This document shows positions 7,255 to 16,900 of a stretch of DNA of 61,982 nucleotides, one piece after another (the first letter of the stretch is position 1; the number at the start of each line of letters is the position of its first letter). Where the stretch lies: the NCBI GenBank assembly GCA_903840265.1, contig CAIMFH010000171.1, positions 1 through 61,982 on the forward strand. The letters are read 5' to 3'. The stretch is from an uncultured Schlesneria sp. GTDB taxonomy: Bacteria; Planctomycetota; Planctomycetia; Planctomycetales; Planctomycetaceae. The notes under the pieces are model-generated. The model was not told the DNA's origin, ran no database searches, and worked only from the letters and a program-made list of their open reading frames with translations. The position numbers and the translations under genes were made by a program.

Positions 7255-9513
7255 TTGACTGGTACGGTTCGGGCTGCAAAGGATTCGGCTGCTGTGCAAA
7301 TCGCTCGTGAGACATCGCCCGCGGATTCTGGCGAGAACTTGATCGACCAGACTCTGAGTCAAGATGCCGACTCGATGGAGCGGGCACGGGCACAGAGTTC
7401 ATTGGCGGGAGCTCCGCCAGCCAATGTTCCTGGCTACCGCATTCTGAAGCCGATCGGCGAAGGAAAGTACGGATCGGTCTGGCTGGCTCGCGAGCAGAAT
7501 ACCGGCAAGCACGTCGCGATCAAGTTTTATACACACCGCCGTGGCGTCGACTGGTCGCTGCTGGGTCGCGAAGTCGAAAAGCTGGCCGTGCTGTACACAT
7601 CGCGCAGCATCGTCGGGCTGCTCGCCGTCGGCTGGGATCATGATCCTCCGTACTACGTGATGGAGTACCTCGAGAACGGGTCGCTGGCTTCCAGCCTGGC
7701 TAATGGACCGCTGCCGACCACAGAGGCGGTCCGGATCGCGACGCGGATCTGTCAGGCGCTGGTGCATGCTCATGGCAGCGGCATCCTGCACTGCGATCTG
7801 AAGCCCGCCAACATCCTGCTCGACCAGGACTTTGAACCACGGCTGTGTGACTTTGGTCAATCGCGACTGGCCGACGAACATAGCCATGCGTTGGGGACGC
7901 TGTATTACATGGCCCCCGAGCAGGCCGACTTGCGAGCTGTTCCCGATGCTCGCTGGGACGTGTATGCCCTGGGTGCGTTGATCTATCACATGCTTACGGG
8001 GGCTCCCCCCTTCCGCACCGAGGAAAATGACAAGCGGCTGAATGCGGCCCGGACGCTGAATGATCGACTGAACCTCTATCGACAGATCGTCCGGCAAGGT
8101 CCGAAACCGGTCGCGCACCGCAAAGTGGCGGGCGTTGATCCTCAGTTGGCAGAGTTGGTCGATCGGTGCCTGGCTCCGGATGCCTCGCGACGACTGACGA
8201 ATGCTCAGGCTGTCCTCGATCGACTGGTAGCCCGAGAACGGTTCCGAGCCAGACGACCGTTGATCCTGCTGGGTCTGATTCTGCCGCTGCTGCTGCTGTG
8301 CGGGATCGCTCCGCTGGCATTGGAAGCGATGAACGATGCGGTCAATACGGCGCAGTCGAACCTGACGCGACGTGCCATGGAAAGCGATGTGCTCTCCGCC
8401 AACCTGCTGGCCGAGAGCATCAAGCGGGAACTCGATGATCGCCTGACGGAACTGGAGGGGATCGCTTCCGTTGAAGAGTTACAACAGGCCGTCGTCGATT
8501 ACGCAGACAAACCGAAAGCCGATCGTCAGCCATTGCTGACCTTGCTCGACAAGTTGAAGGGGAAGAGTGACCAACACCGGCGGTGGGTCGGTCGATCTGA
8601 TGATGCAAGTTGGTTCCTGCTGGACGCCAGTGGCTATCAACGCTGGCGCGATCCGATGTCGCCCACGGTCGATCGCAACTGGTCTCATCGAGACTACTTT
8701 CACGGGGGCGGCTTCGACTTTCCCAAGGACGACGTGCCGGTGGATGTGCATGCGATTCGCGAACGCAATGTTTCGATTGCCTACCGAGGTACTTCGACCG
8801 GACGCTATGTGGTCGCGCTTTCGGTTCCCGTGTTCGCACCAAATGATGATCGGCGAGTGATTGGCGTGCTGGCTCGCACGCTCTCACTGAGCAGCCTGTT
8901 ACAGGACTATGAGAAGAGTCTGCGTTCTCAGCGTTCAGATGGGGTAGGACGAAAGTTTGCGATTGTGGACAGTCGCGCGTTGGATGGTCGCCGTAAGTGG
9001 AACCTGTTGGCACACGACTGGATGTCCGATGAACACCTGGCTGCGATCAAAGGTGATGACATCGCCAAGCTGCAACTGATCGGGGTGGCACCTGAAGCGG
9101 TCATCGATGACTTAGAGCATTTTGTGCAAAGCTCACGATCGGGTGATCCCACCTATGAGTACGATCGCACACGACATTACATTGATCCGGTGGGTCAGAT
9201 GGATCACGCGACCTATGGCGGAGTGTGGCTGGCCGCGTTCAGCACCGTCGGCAATACCGGCTGGGTGGCGGTCGTTCAAGAACGCAAAGACGGGGCCTTG
9301 CGGGCGGTCGAGGAACTGCAGTCGCGCATGTTGTCATCGGCGATAGGTGCTGTGGTGCTGGTGCTGGTCCTCGTTGCCGGATCATGGTGGTTGATCGTGA
9401 TCGTGCTGAGCGATCGTGGCTTCCGCTGGTTGCGATTCGGTCGCCGTCGGCACAGTGCTTCGGTCACCCCGCAACTCACGTCGCTCACCAGCAGAGGGGG
9501 CGATAGTGCTTGA
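7255..9513 (+). CDS. Transmembrane Ser/Thr protein kinase with extracytoplasmic sensor
   Basis: A 752-residue receptor-type kinase. The kinase domain (about 60-325) has the glycine loop GEGKYGSVW (68-76), the ATP-binding Lys90 in VAIK, the catalytic loop HCDLKPANILL (Asp181), DFG (199-201) and APEQ. The usual HRD arginine is Cys, so this is a non-RD kinase. A first membrane helix (about 335-353) is followed by roughly 330 residues that look like a Cache-type sensor, then a second helix (about 695-718) and a short basic tail. It overlaps the cyclase gene by eight bases, so the two are cotranslated. The start is uncertain: TTG 7255 or ATG 7375, neither with a clear ribosome binding site. Confidence 0.9.
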   Translation: MTGTVRAAKDSAAVQIARETSPADSGENLIDQTLSQDADSMERARAQSSLAGAPPANVPGYRILKPIGEGKYGSVWLAREQNTGKHVAIKFYTHRRGVDWSLLGREVEKLAVLYTSRSIVGLLAVGWDHDPPYYVMEYLENGSLASSLANGPLPTTEAVRIATRICQALVHAHGSGILHCDLKPANILLDQDFEPRLCDFGQSRLADEHSHALGTLYYMAPEQADLRAVPDARWDVYALGALIYHMLTGAPPFRTEENDKRLNAARTLNDRLNLYRQIVRQGPKPVAHRKVAGVDPQLAELVDRCLAPDASRRLTNAQAVLDRLVARERFRARRPLILLGLILPLLLLCGIAPLALEAMNDAVNTAQSNLTRRAMESDVLSANLLAESIKRELDDRLTELEGIASVEELQQAVVDYADKPKADRQPLLTLLDKLKGKSDQHRRWVGRSDDASWFLLDASGYQRWRDPMSPTVDRNWSHRDYFHGGGFDFPKDDVPVDVHAIRERNVSIAYRGTSTGRYVVALSVPVFAPNDDRRVIGVLARTLSLSSLLQDYEKSLRSQRSDGVGRKFAIVDSRALDGRRKWNLLAHDWMSDEHLAAIKGDDIAKLQLIGVAPEAVIDDLEHFVQSSRSGDPTYEYDRTRHYIDPVGQMDHATYGGVWLAAFSTVGNTGWVAVVQERKDGALRAVEELQSRMLSSAIGAVVLVLVLVAGSWWLIVIVLSDRGFRWLRFGRRRHSASVTPQLTSLTSRGGDSA

Positions 9514-11275
9514 ACTGATCATCCAGGGAACAAAGCCGGCCCAGACGCAGCGTCATCCACTTCCTTCTGGAACGAGGTTGGTGATCGGGCGCGAAACGGC
9601 TAACGTTGCGATCCCCTGGGATCCGCTGATCTCGCGCAACCATGTGCAATTGGACGTACGTCCTGGCCATGTCCAACTGAGCCGGCTGCCCAACGCACGC
9701 AATCCACTATTTTTCGGCGGTGAAGCGGTCGATTCCTGCCGCGTGGAAATCGGCCAGCATTTCGTGATCGGGTCGACTTCATTCCAACTCGCTGCGGCGG
9801 AGCCGAACGGAACCTCGCTGGCGCAGCCGGTCGAAGAGTTCGCCTTCAAATCACAAGAGCTTCGCAAGATCCGCTATCAGGATCCAGACAATCGGATCGA
9901 AGTGTTGACGCATCTTCCCGAGGTGATTGCGGGAGCACGTAGCGATCCGGAGCTCTTTCATCGGCTGGTGAACCTGATGCTGAAGGGGGTCGTGCATGCC
10001 GAAGCGGTCGCGATCGTCGCGATCGGCAAGACCGACGATATTCAGATGCTGCACTGGGAACGCCGGCGCGAGACCGCTGGAACATTCCATCCCAGCCGGC
10101 GACTTGTCGAGGAGTCGTTGGAAAGACAGCGGGCCAGCGTGTTGCATATCTGGGAACAAGGTTCGCCGCAGCAGAGCGAGCAGACTCTGACGCAGGAATT
10201 TGACTGGGCCTATTGCACGCCCGTTCCCGGGTTGGCCACGGAGCCGACGGGACTGTACATCGCGGGCCGAATGGGAAAGACGTTTGTTCCGGGGACGACG
10301 CTATCCGACACGCTTCAATTGGAAGCCGACGTCAAATTCACGGAACTCGTGGCCGAGATCATCAGCTCGGTGGTTCGAGCGCGGCGATTGGAACGGCAGA
10401 AGGCGGGCCTGCGTCAATTCTTCGCACCACCCGTACTAGCAGCGCTGGGCGATGAACTCGATACGACGCTACTCGAGCCAAGTGAGTGCGATATCACGGT
10501 CATGTTCTGCGACTTGCGCGGCTTCAGCCAACGAGCCGAGAGTGAAGCCGGAGATTTGATCGGTCTGTTGGAACGCGTCAGCCGAGCCTTGGGCGTGATG
10601 ACTCATCACATCCTCGAACATGGGGGTGTGACCGGGGACTTTCAGGGCGATGCCACGCTGGGATTCTGGGGCTGGCCGTTCCCGTCGCCCGACGCGGCGG
10701 TGCATGCGTGCCGCGCGGCGCTCGGAATTCGAGCCGCATTTGCGAAAGCAGCAGCGACGAAGAATCACCCGCTGGCGGACTTCGCGATGGGGATTGGTAT
10801 CGCGCATGGTCGTGCGGTCGCCGGCAAAATTGGGACCGCGGAACAAGTGAAGGTCACCGTGTTTGGCCCCGTCGTAAACCTTGCCAGTCGACTCGAAGGG
10901 ATGACCAAACAGCTTCGCGTCCCAATCGTTCTCGACGAAGCCACTGCGAAGATCGTGCGGCAGCGACTACCTGCGACCGAGGGCCGCATCCGCAAACTGG
11001 CCCGCCTATTGCCCTATGGAATGGAGACGCCAGTCGTCGTCAGCGAACTGCTTCCGGCGGCGGTGGATGAACCCGAACTCTCGGATGCCTTAGTGGCCGA
11101 GTACGAGCAAGGGGTCGATCACTTCATCGCTGGTCGCTGGGATCAGGCCTATCGCTGTCTGCACGGAATGCCCGCCAGCGACCGAGCTCAGGACTTCCTG
11201 ATGCAACAGATCGTCCTGCACAACCGGACGGCTCCACCCAACTGGGACGGGACGATACGATTGCCCAGCAAGTGA
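9506..11275 (+). CDS. FHA domain / class III adenylate-guanylate cyclase
   Basis: A 589-residue soluble protein. An FHA domain (about 1-98; GR 28-29, SRNH 43-46) should bind phosphothreonine. A GAF-like region (about 135-290) and a short linker (FFAPPVLAAL) lead to a class III cyclase domain (about 325-500). The metal-binding Asp336 (FCDLRGF) and Asp382 (QGDA) are present, as are Asn458 and Arg462 (NLASRLE). Thr451 sits where bacterial class IIIb enzymes usually carry Thr. The purine-selecting Lys is replaced by Asp378 (GDFQGD instead of DKxxGD), so substrate choice or activity may differ. The GTG at 9506, with AGAGGGGG before it, overlaps the kinase end. It is the likely effector of that kinase. 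Confidence 0.88.
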   Translation: MLELIIQGTKPAQTQRHPLPSGTRLVIGRETANVAIPWDPLISRNHVQLDVRPGHVQLSRLPNARNPLFFGGEAVDSCRVEIGQHFVIGSTSFQLAAAEPNGTSLAQPVEEFAFKSQELRKIRYQDPDNRIEVLTHLPEVIAGARSDPELFHRLVNLMLKGVVHAEAVAIVAIGKTDDIQMLHWERRRETAGTFHPSRRLVEESLERQRASVLHIWEQGSPQQSEQTLTQEFDWAYCTPVPGLATEPTGLYIAGRMGKTFVPGTTLSDTLQLEADVKFTELVAEIISSVVRARRLERQKAGLRQFFAPPVLAALGDELDTTLLEPSECDITVMFCDLRGFSQRAESEAGDLIGLLERVSRALGVMTHHILEHGGVTGDFQGDATLGFWGWPFPSPDAAVHACRAALGIRAAFAKAAATKNHPLADFAMGIGIAHGRAVAGKIGTAEQVKVTVFGPVVNLASRLEGMTKQLRVPIVLDEATAKIVRQRLPATEGRIRKLARLLPYGMETPVVVSELLPAAVDEPELSDALVAEYEQGVDHFIAGRWDQAYRCLHGMPASDRAQDFLMQQIVLHNRTAPPNWDGTIRLPSK

Positions 11276-11284
11276 GATCAGTGG

Positions 11285-12709
11285 CTATGCCTGTTCCCGT
11301 TTGGATGACACGATCAAAGCGTAGTAACCGAGAGCCACCAACCAGACGAATGCGTACCACAACGTGACTGAGGTCCATGGCGACTGAAAGTCCAAGTTGA
11401 CCACGAGCATTGTCGCGAGCACAATCGAAGAGAGAACCTGAGCAATGAGGGGAAACGCGGGATAACAAGGTGTTCGAAATGGGCGGGGCAGATCAGGCTC
11501 CAAACGCCGCAGATTGAACAAGGTCTGCATCGAGAGCGGATAGAGCGTGACCGCCCCCATGGCCGCCAGCGTGATCAGGCGTCCGGTGTCAGCGAGGAAG
11601 ATCGCCGCCACGCCAAGGCAGAAGTTCGCCAAGAGTGCGGCGACTGGCGTCTGTGTTCGAGATGATGTCGTTCCCAGAAGACGAGGGAGGAAGCCGGTGC
11701 GTCCCATCTCAAAGATGGCTCGTCCGGCAATCAGGATGATTCCGTTCAATGAGGCGATCAGTCCTAACCCACCGATCCCGATCAACAGGTGCGACATCGG
11801 ATGATCCTTCGTCAGCACCTGTGTTAATGCTAGTGGAAGCGGGCTATCGGAGGTCGGCGCATTTGGACTCACGATGACCTGGCCCTGAGTTCCCGTGACG
11901 ATGTGATGCGGTGAATAGACGATTCGTTCCCAGCCACCAACGCTGACTGCACAGATCATCACCGTGCTGGAAAGGACCACCAGAGTAAACAGTGCCGACC
12001 CGAACCCGATCGCGATGTCGCGTTGTGGATTGCGAGTTTCCTCGGCAACATTCGCGACTCCCTCGATCGCCAGATAGAACCAGACGGCGAAGGGCAATGC
12101 GGCCAGGCAGCCTTGCCAACCGTGCGGCCAGGCATTGGCCGTGAAGTTCGACCACTGAGCGTGCGGTCCCACCAGGCCCGCAAACAGCAGGATCTCGCCG
12201 ACGGCCAGGATGGCGACGACCAGTTCAAACGTGGCCGCCTGTTGCACACCCCAGATGTTCAGCAGCGTGAAGATCAGATAGCAGACGAGGGCGATCCACC
12301 GAGGGTCTACGTCAGGAAACCAGATCTGCGCATTTGCTCCGACAGCCATGGCGATGGCCGGAGGGGCGAAGACAAATTCCATCACCTGAGCGACGCCAGT
12401 CAGATAGCCGCCGAATCGTCCCAGTCCTCGAACGCCATAGGCAAATCCGCCACCCGCACGCGGGATCGCGCAGGCGAGTTCGGCATAGCTGAACACGAAC
12501 GTCACATACATCACCGTGACGAACAGGAAAGCGATCAGGAGCCCCAGTGATCCTCCTTGCGGAAGTCCAAGGTTCCAGCCAAAGTACTCGCCCGAGATGA
12601 CGTAGCCGACACCGAGCCCCCACAGGGTCCACGGTCCCAATGACTTCTTAAGCGTCGTGGTATCCGAAATCGGCGGCAAGTGCTCAGCCAAGGAATACAT
12701 TCCTATCAT
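11285..12709 (-). CDS. APC-family permease, ethanolamine permease-like
   Basis: A 474-residue integral membrane protein with about 12 helices and the APC superfamily pattern. The N-terminal segment GYVISGEYFGWNLGLPQGG strongly recalls the ethanolamine permease branch, and AEETRNPQRDIA is the usual intracellular loop signature. It is expected to import a small amine or amino acid by cation symport. No ethanolamine-use genes are nearby, so the substrate is open. The gene converges with the cyclase gene, leaving only nine bases between them. The start could be either ATG at 12709 or 12700. Confidence 0.8.
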   Translation of the reverse strand: MIGMYSLAEHLPPISDTTTLKKSLGPWTLWGLGVGYVISGEYFGWNLGLPQGGSLGLLIAFLFVTVMYVTFVFSYAELACAIPRAGGGFAYGVRGLGRFGGYLTGVAQVMEFVFAPPAIAMAVGANAQIWFPDVDPRWIALVCYLIFTLLNIWGVQQAATFELVVAILAVGEILLFAGLVGPHAQWSNFTANAWPHGWQGCLAALPFAVWFYLAIEGVANVAEETRNPQRDIAIGFGSALFTLVVLSSTVMICAVSVGGWERIVYSPHHIVTGTQGQVIVSPNAPTSDSPLPLALTQVLTKDHPMSHLLIGIGGLGLIASLNGIILIAGRAIFEMGRTGFLPRLLGTTSSRTQTPVAALLANFCLGVAAIFLADTGRLITLAAMGAVTLYPLSMQTLFNLRRLEPDLPRPFRTPCYPAFPLIAQVLSSIVLATMLVVNLDFQSPWTSVTLWYAFVWLVALGYYALIVSSKREQA

Positions 12710-12868
12710 TCGACTTCAACATGACCGTCCTGAACGCAGCATACATCATAGATCGAATCCATTCGAAACCAGTGACCACGCTCATACTGCAATTGAGGCA
12801 ATATTCGTAAGTAACTCGCCGCAATCCAAGTTGCATTCGCGTCAGTGTGTGCGCAATATTCTGCGACG

Positions 12869-13972
12869 ATGTCTGAGGTGAAGAGACCGTTGGATAGTTT
12901 AGAAAGTTGTCGATCAAGAATGGAACAGCGACGATTGATTTTTCGATGCTGTCAAAGCCCGGGCGACATTGTCATGTTGACGGCCGCCGTCCGCGATTTG
13001 CACCTGGCGTATCCTGGTCGGTTCCTCACTGACATTCGCACGACTGCGGATGCGCTCTGGCGCAATAACCCCTATCTCACGCCGCTCCGCGAAGATGATC
13101 CGACTGTGGAGTTGATGGATGTCCAATATCCACTGATTCACGAAAGCAACCAGCGTCCATATCACTTCATCCATGGATTCGTGCAATACCTGGAATCGCA
13201 ATTGAAGCTGTCGATTCCCGTCACCGCATTCAAAGGGGACATTCACCTGAGCGGCGAAGAGAAGAGCTGGATGTCGCAGGTTGCCGAACTGGACTACCAC
13301 GGACCATTCTGGTTGATTGTCGCAGGCGGAAAATATGACTTTACCGCGAAGTGGTGGAATCCGACTTCGTATCAGCGCGTCGTCGATCACTTTTGGGGGC
13401 GGCTGCCGTTCATTCAGGTGGGAGAACGCGGTCACTGGCATCGCCCGTTATCGCGTGTCCTGGATCTCAGAGAAAAGACCGATACCCGACAATTTGTGCG
13501 ACTTGTCCATCATGCCGACGGCGTGCTTTGCCCTGTGACATTCGCGATGCATCTCGCCGCGGCTGTGGAGACCAAAAGCGGTCGACCGAGAAATCGGGCC
13601 TGTGTTGTCGTTGCCGGCGGGAGAGAGCCGATGCAGTGGGAAGCTTATCCGCACCATCAGTTCATCAGCACTAATGGGGCGCTCTGGTGTTGCGACAACG
13701 GAGGCTGCTGGAAGTCTCGTTGCCAACCGGTGGGAGATAACAGCGCTCAAGACAATGATCTTTGCGTCCAGCCCATCGTCATCGCACCGGATCTGCAGAT
13801 CGCGCGTTGCATGGAGATGATTCATCCCGAAGATGTCATTCGACGGATCGAGATGTACTACGAAGGGGGAGCACTGCAGTGTGCGACCGAGACAGAATGG
13901 GCAGCCTTTGAGAAGTTGGTCCCTTCTGCGACGGCGCAAGAATCCACTGCTCTGCCGCAGTCGCCGAGTTAG
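12869..13972 (+). CDS. Glycosyltransferase family 9-like protein
   Basis: A 367-residue cytoplasmic protein resembling ADP-heptose transferases. It has an N-terminal RRLIFRCCQSPGDIVMLTAA (the GDIVMLTAAV-L pattern of GT9) and a C-terminal donor-site-like segment CPVTFAMHLAAAVE. A Cys-rich insert follows (WCCDNGGCWKSRC and a later CVQP), which may bind a metal. It likely transfers a sugar in envelope glycan synthesis, with acceptor unknown. ATG 12869 is used; ATG 12920 is close to the domain start and also possible. The last four bases overlap the end of the convergent kinase gene. Confidence 0.7.
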   Translation: MSEVKRPLDSLESCRSRMEQRRLIFRCCQSPGDIVMLTAAVRDLHLAYPGRFLTDIRTTADALWRNNPYLTPLREDDPTVELMDVQYPLIHESNQRPYHFIHGFVQYLESQLKLSIPVTAFKGDIHLSGEEKSWMSQVAELDYHGPFWLIVAGGKYDFTAKWWNPTSYQRVVDHFWGRLPFIQVGERGHWHRPLSRVLDLREKTDTRQFVRLVHHADGVLCPVTFAMHLAAAVETKSGRPRNRACVVVAGGREPMQWEAYPHHQFISTNGALWCCDNGGCWKSRCQPVGDNSAQDNDLCVQPIVIAPDLQIARCMEMIHPEDVIRRIEMYYEGGALQCATETEWAAFEKLVPSATAQESTALPQSPS

Positions 13973-16900
13973 AACCCGACGTTTTTCTTCGTCGAGACAT
14001 TAGGTGCTGGCTTCACACCAGGAGCATCAGCACCTCTTTTGGCGATGCTGGATTGCTCCACGCTGCCGGTGTTGGCACCGATGGGGCGGCCGCCTTCGGC
14101 CCAGGCGGCACCTTGGGAATTCTTGTGCAATTCAAAAGAGGCGGGCTTCAGGTCTCGCCATTTGACGGGCAATTCGCCGTTCAAATAGATCCCTTTATCT
14201 CCCGTCAACATGCGGATTGAACTTCCTTTTTCCCAGGCCTTGCGCCAGGCGGACAGGCCGGTCTTTTCATCAGAGGGGATGTCAGAATCACCATCACGCC
14301 TGATCAGATGGACGACTCGTTTCGAGATGCCATTTGATCCACCCCACCATTCCAGTTGATGTTGCTCGACGACCGGTCCCACACAGCGCAACATCGTGGC
14401 ACTTGCAGCTTCGTTGGCTTTGAATGTGAGCGGCGGGGCGAAGACACACTTCTCCATAAATAATCGGATCGGCGAAGAGACCGCGTCGTTTCCGGGAGCG
14501 GCCTGAAATCGAATCGCTGCACCGGATGCCGAGATCGTGACGTGCTCTGCATCTAGACTGGCAATCAGAGCTGTCCCCGCACGTGCCGGGCGGAGATCGA
14601 TTGCATCACCGCGGATGGCCAACACTGAATTGCGTAAAATCATCGGCCCTTGACCACATTCGGCGCGAATCCCGCAACCCGAACCTGCCAGATATGAGTC
14701 TCTCACCACGAGTGCCGGGGCCTCCCCCACTGGTTGAGCCGGTGCCGTGGTGACCCAACGCAGCAGCCCTGCTTGCTTTGTTCCTTCCGCTTCGGGTCCC
14801 AGTAATCGGCAACCATTCAGAATCACCGTCGCGTCGATCGCCTGGATCAACCATTCCGGAGTGCCCGCTTTGGTGTTCGAAGAACCTTCGAGGACCGCGT
14901 TCGTCAGCTCCAAGGTGCCACGACTGATTTGAATCAGCGCCGAGGGAGCTCCCTTTGCCGCATCGGCTCCCTTGGACTGTTGCGGCATGATTTTCAGACT
15001 GGCGCCATCCGACTGCTTGAACACGATTCGCAGCGATTTTCCGTCAACCTTGATAGGAGTCATATAGACCAACCCACCGCCGGTCGCTTCAAACAGTGTT
15101 CCGCTCGGCCAGTCGCCTCTGTTGATAAGCAGACCGAGATCGTCTTTCTTCAGATCGATCTTGCGGACTTGGACAGGTTCAGCAGTCTTAAGGGCAGCGC
15201 TCGGCAATGTTGGCCGCGACGTAAATGCGACCGCTCGTTGTTGCGAGACTGCATCAGGGATCGGCAGTTTACTAATGGAGCAACCGGGCATCGTGCCATC
15301 GGTGCATTTCACTTCGCGAAAACTGAGGCCGCTGGAATCGAATTCTTGAGGCAACGCGGTCATCAAGTCATCGCCGGCGGATTCAGGGAAGCTGAGCTTT
15401 TGAAACTGCTTCGAATCAGGTCGAGAGTTCCACACGCGCTGCCATGTCGCGGCATCGATAACCTTAAACGAACCCCCCAGATCCAGAAGTTGCTCGAAGC
15501 CCAGGTAGAGAGTGTCGGTTGAGACCCAGTTCAACTTCGTCAGCCAACCCTCTGCCGATCTGACTTGAGGCCAGCGTCCCGTGAACGCGATCATTGAATT
15601 TGGCACGATCCCCTGTGCTGCGCAGAGTGCATCACGTAGAGCGATGACGGTCTGTGGGGGCTTACCGGATTCGTCGACTGACAGATCGAAGATCTTATTC
15701 ATCGCGCACAACGTGCATCGCTGAATTCGCAGGATGCGCCGCGGTTTGTTGATGGCAACGTCAGCGACGCCTGCGGCAATGTGACCCGCCACTTCGATCG
15801 TAGCTGCAGATCCGGTGACCATTAAACTGTCGCGGACGACGGCATCGACGTTGGCTCGGCGGACGCTCAAGGCGGTCAGTCCATCACCGCGCACCCAAAT
15901 ACGATCCACCAGCAGGTTCGATTCCATTCGCGGAACGGCGATCGAGTCATTGGTGCTGCTCATCACCAGTGCCACTGCCGGCTCAGTCGAGGTATTTGTC
16001 GACGTGAACGAACATTCCTGGACAGACAATTGGCCGTCAATGACTTCGACTGCCTTGGTGGAACCGGTGACGATTAGACGATCCATTGAGAAATGAATGC
16101 CGCGCAGATCGACCACCGTATCGCTGATCTTCAAGCCAGCGGTCGTTTGTCCTTCGGCAGGTTTGAGGGCAATGACAGGGCGATCCTGCGGGGAGGCACT
16201 GGTGATGACGATTCGCTTGCGCTGCCCCAATTCGACGAACGGCAACGGGAACGGACCGGCTCCTTGCAACTTGATGACAGCTCCGTTGGACGTGACCGCT
16301 TGCAGGGCTTCTTCGAGTGTAGCAAAATTTGTCGTGGTTTTCGTTCCGGCGCTGACCGTCAACGATGGCAGACCGGTAATGTCGGCTGCTTTCGCTGCCC
16401 AATCGGGGATCCTCTCCACATCATACGCCGACGTCGGTGTCTCGGTGCGAGCGGTTCCCGGCGCGGTGTTTGCCACTGTCACCGAGGGAGTCTCGGTCGA
16501 TGCAGGTTCGCCCTGATTCCCCGTGACCGCGGGAGCCGTGTTGGGAACGGGCTGATTGCCGCTATCGGGTGGTGGTCCAAACGGTGTTTTTTCCACGTCG
16601 ACAGTTGAGCCATACCGAGAGATCACCCAACCTACACCAATAATCAGCAGTGCCAATGCTGCGATCGCTGTGAGATTTCGAAGCAGTTCTTTATTGATTA
16701 GCGGCTTTGATTCGACCGCCTCTTCGACTGGCTGACGCTTAGGGGGGAGTGGTTTGTGGCTTGGATCGTTTGGTTTCGCAAGTTTGCTATCTGCTGCCTT
16801 CGTAGACGCGGGCTTTGTTCTAGCCCCTGTGGTCGATTCGCTTGGTTCAGGTTTCTCGGTTCTTGGCTTCGGTTTGCGAGTGACGGGATCCGCCTCTTGC

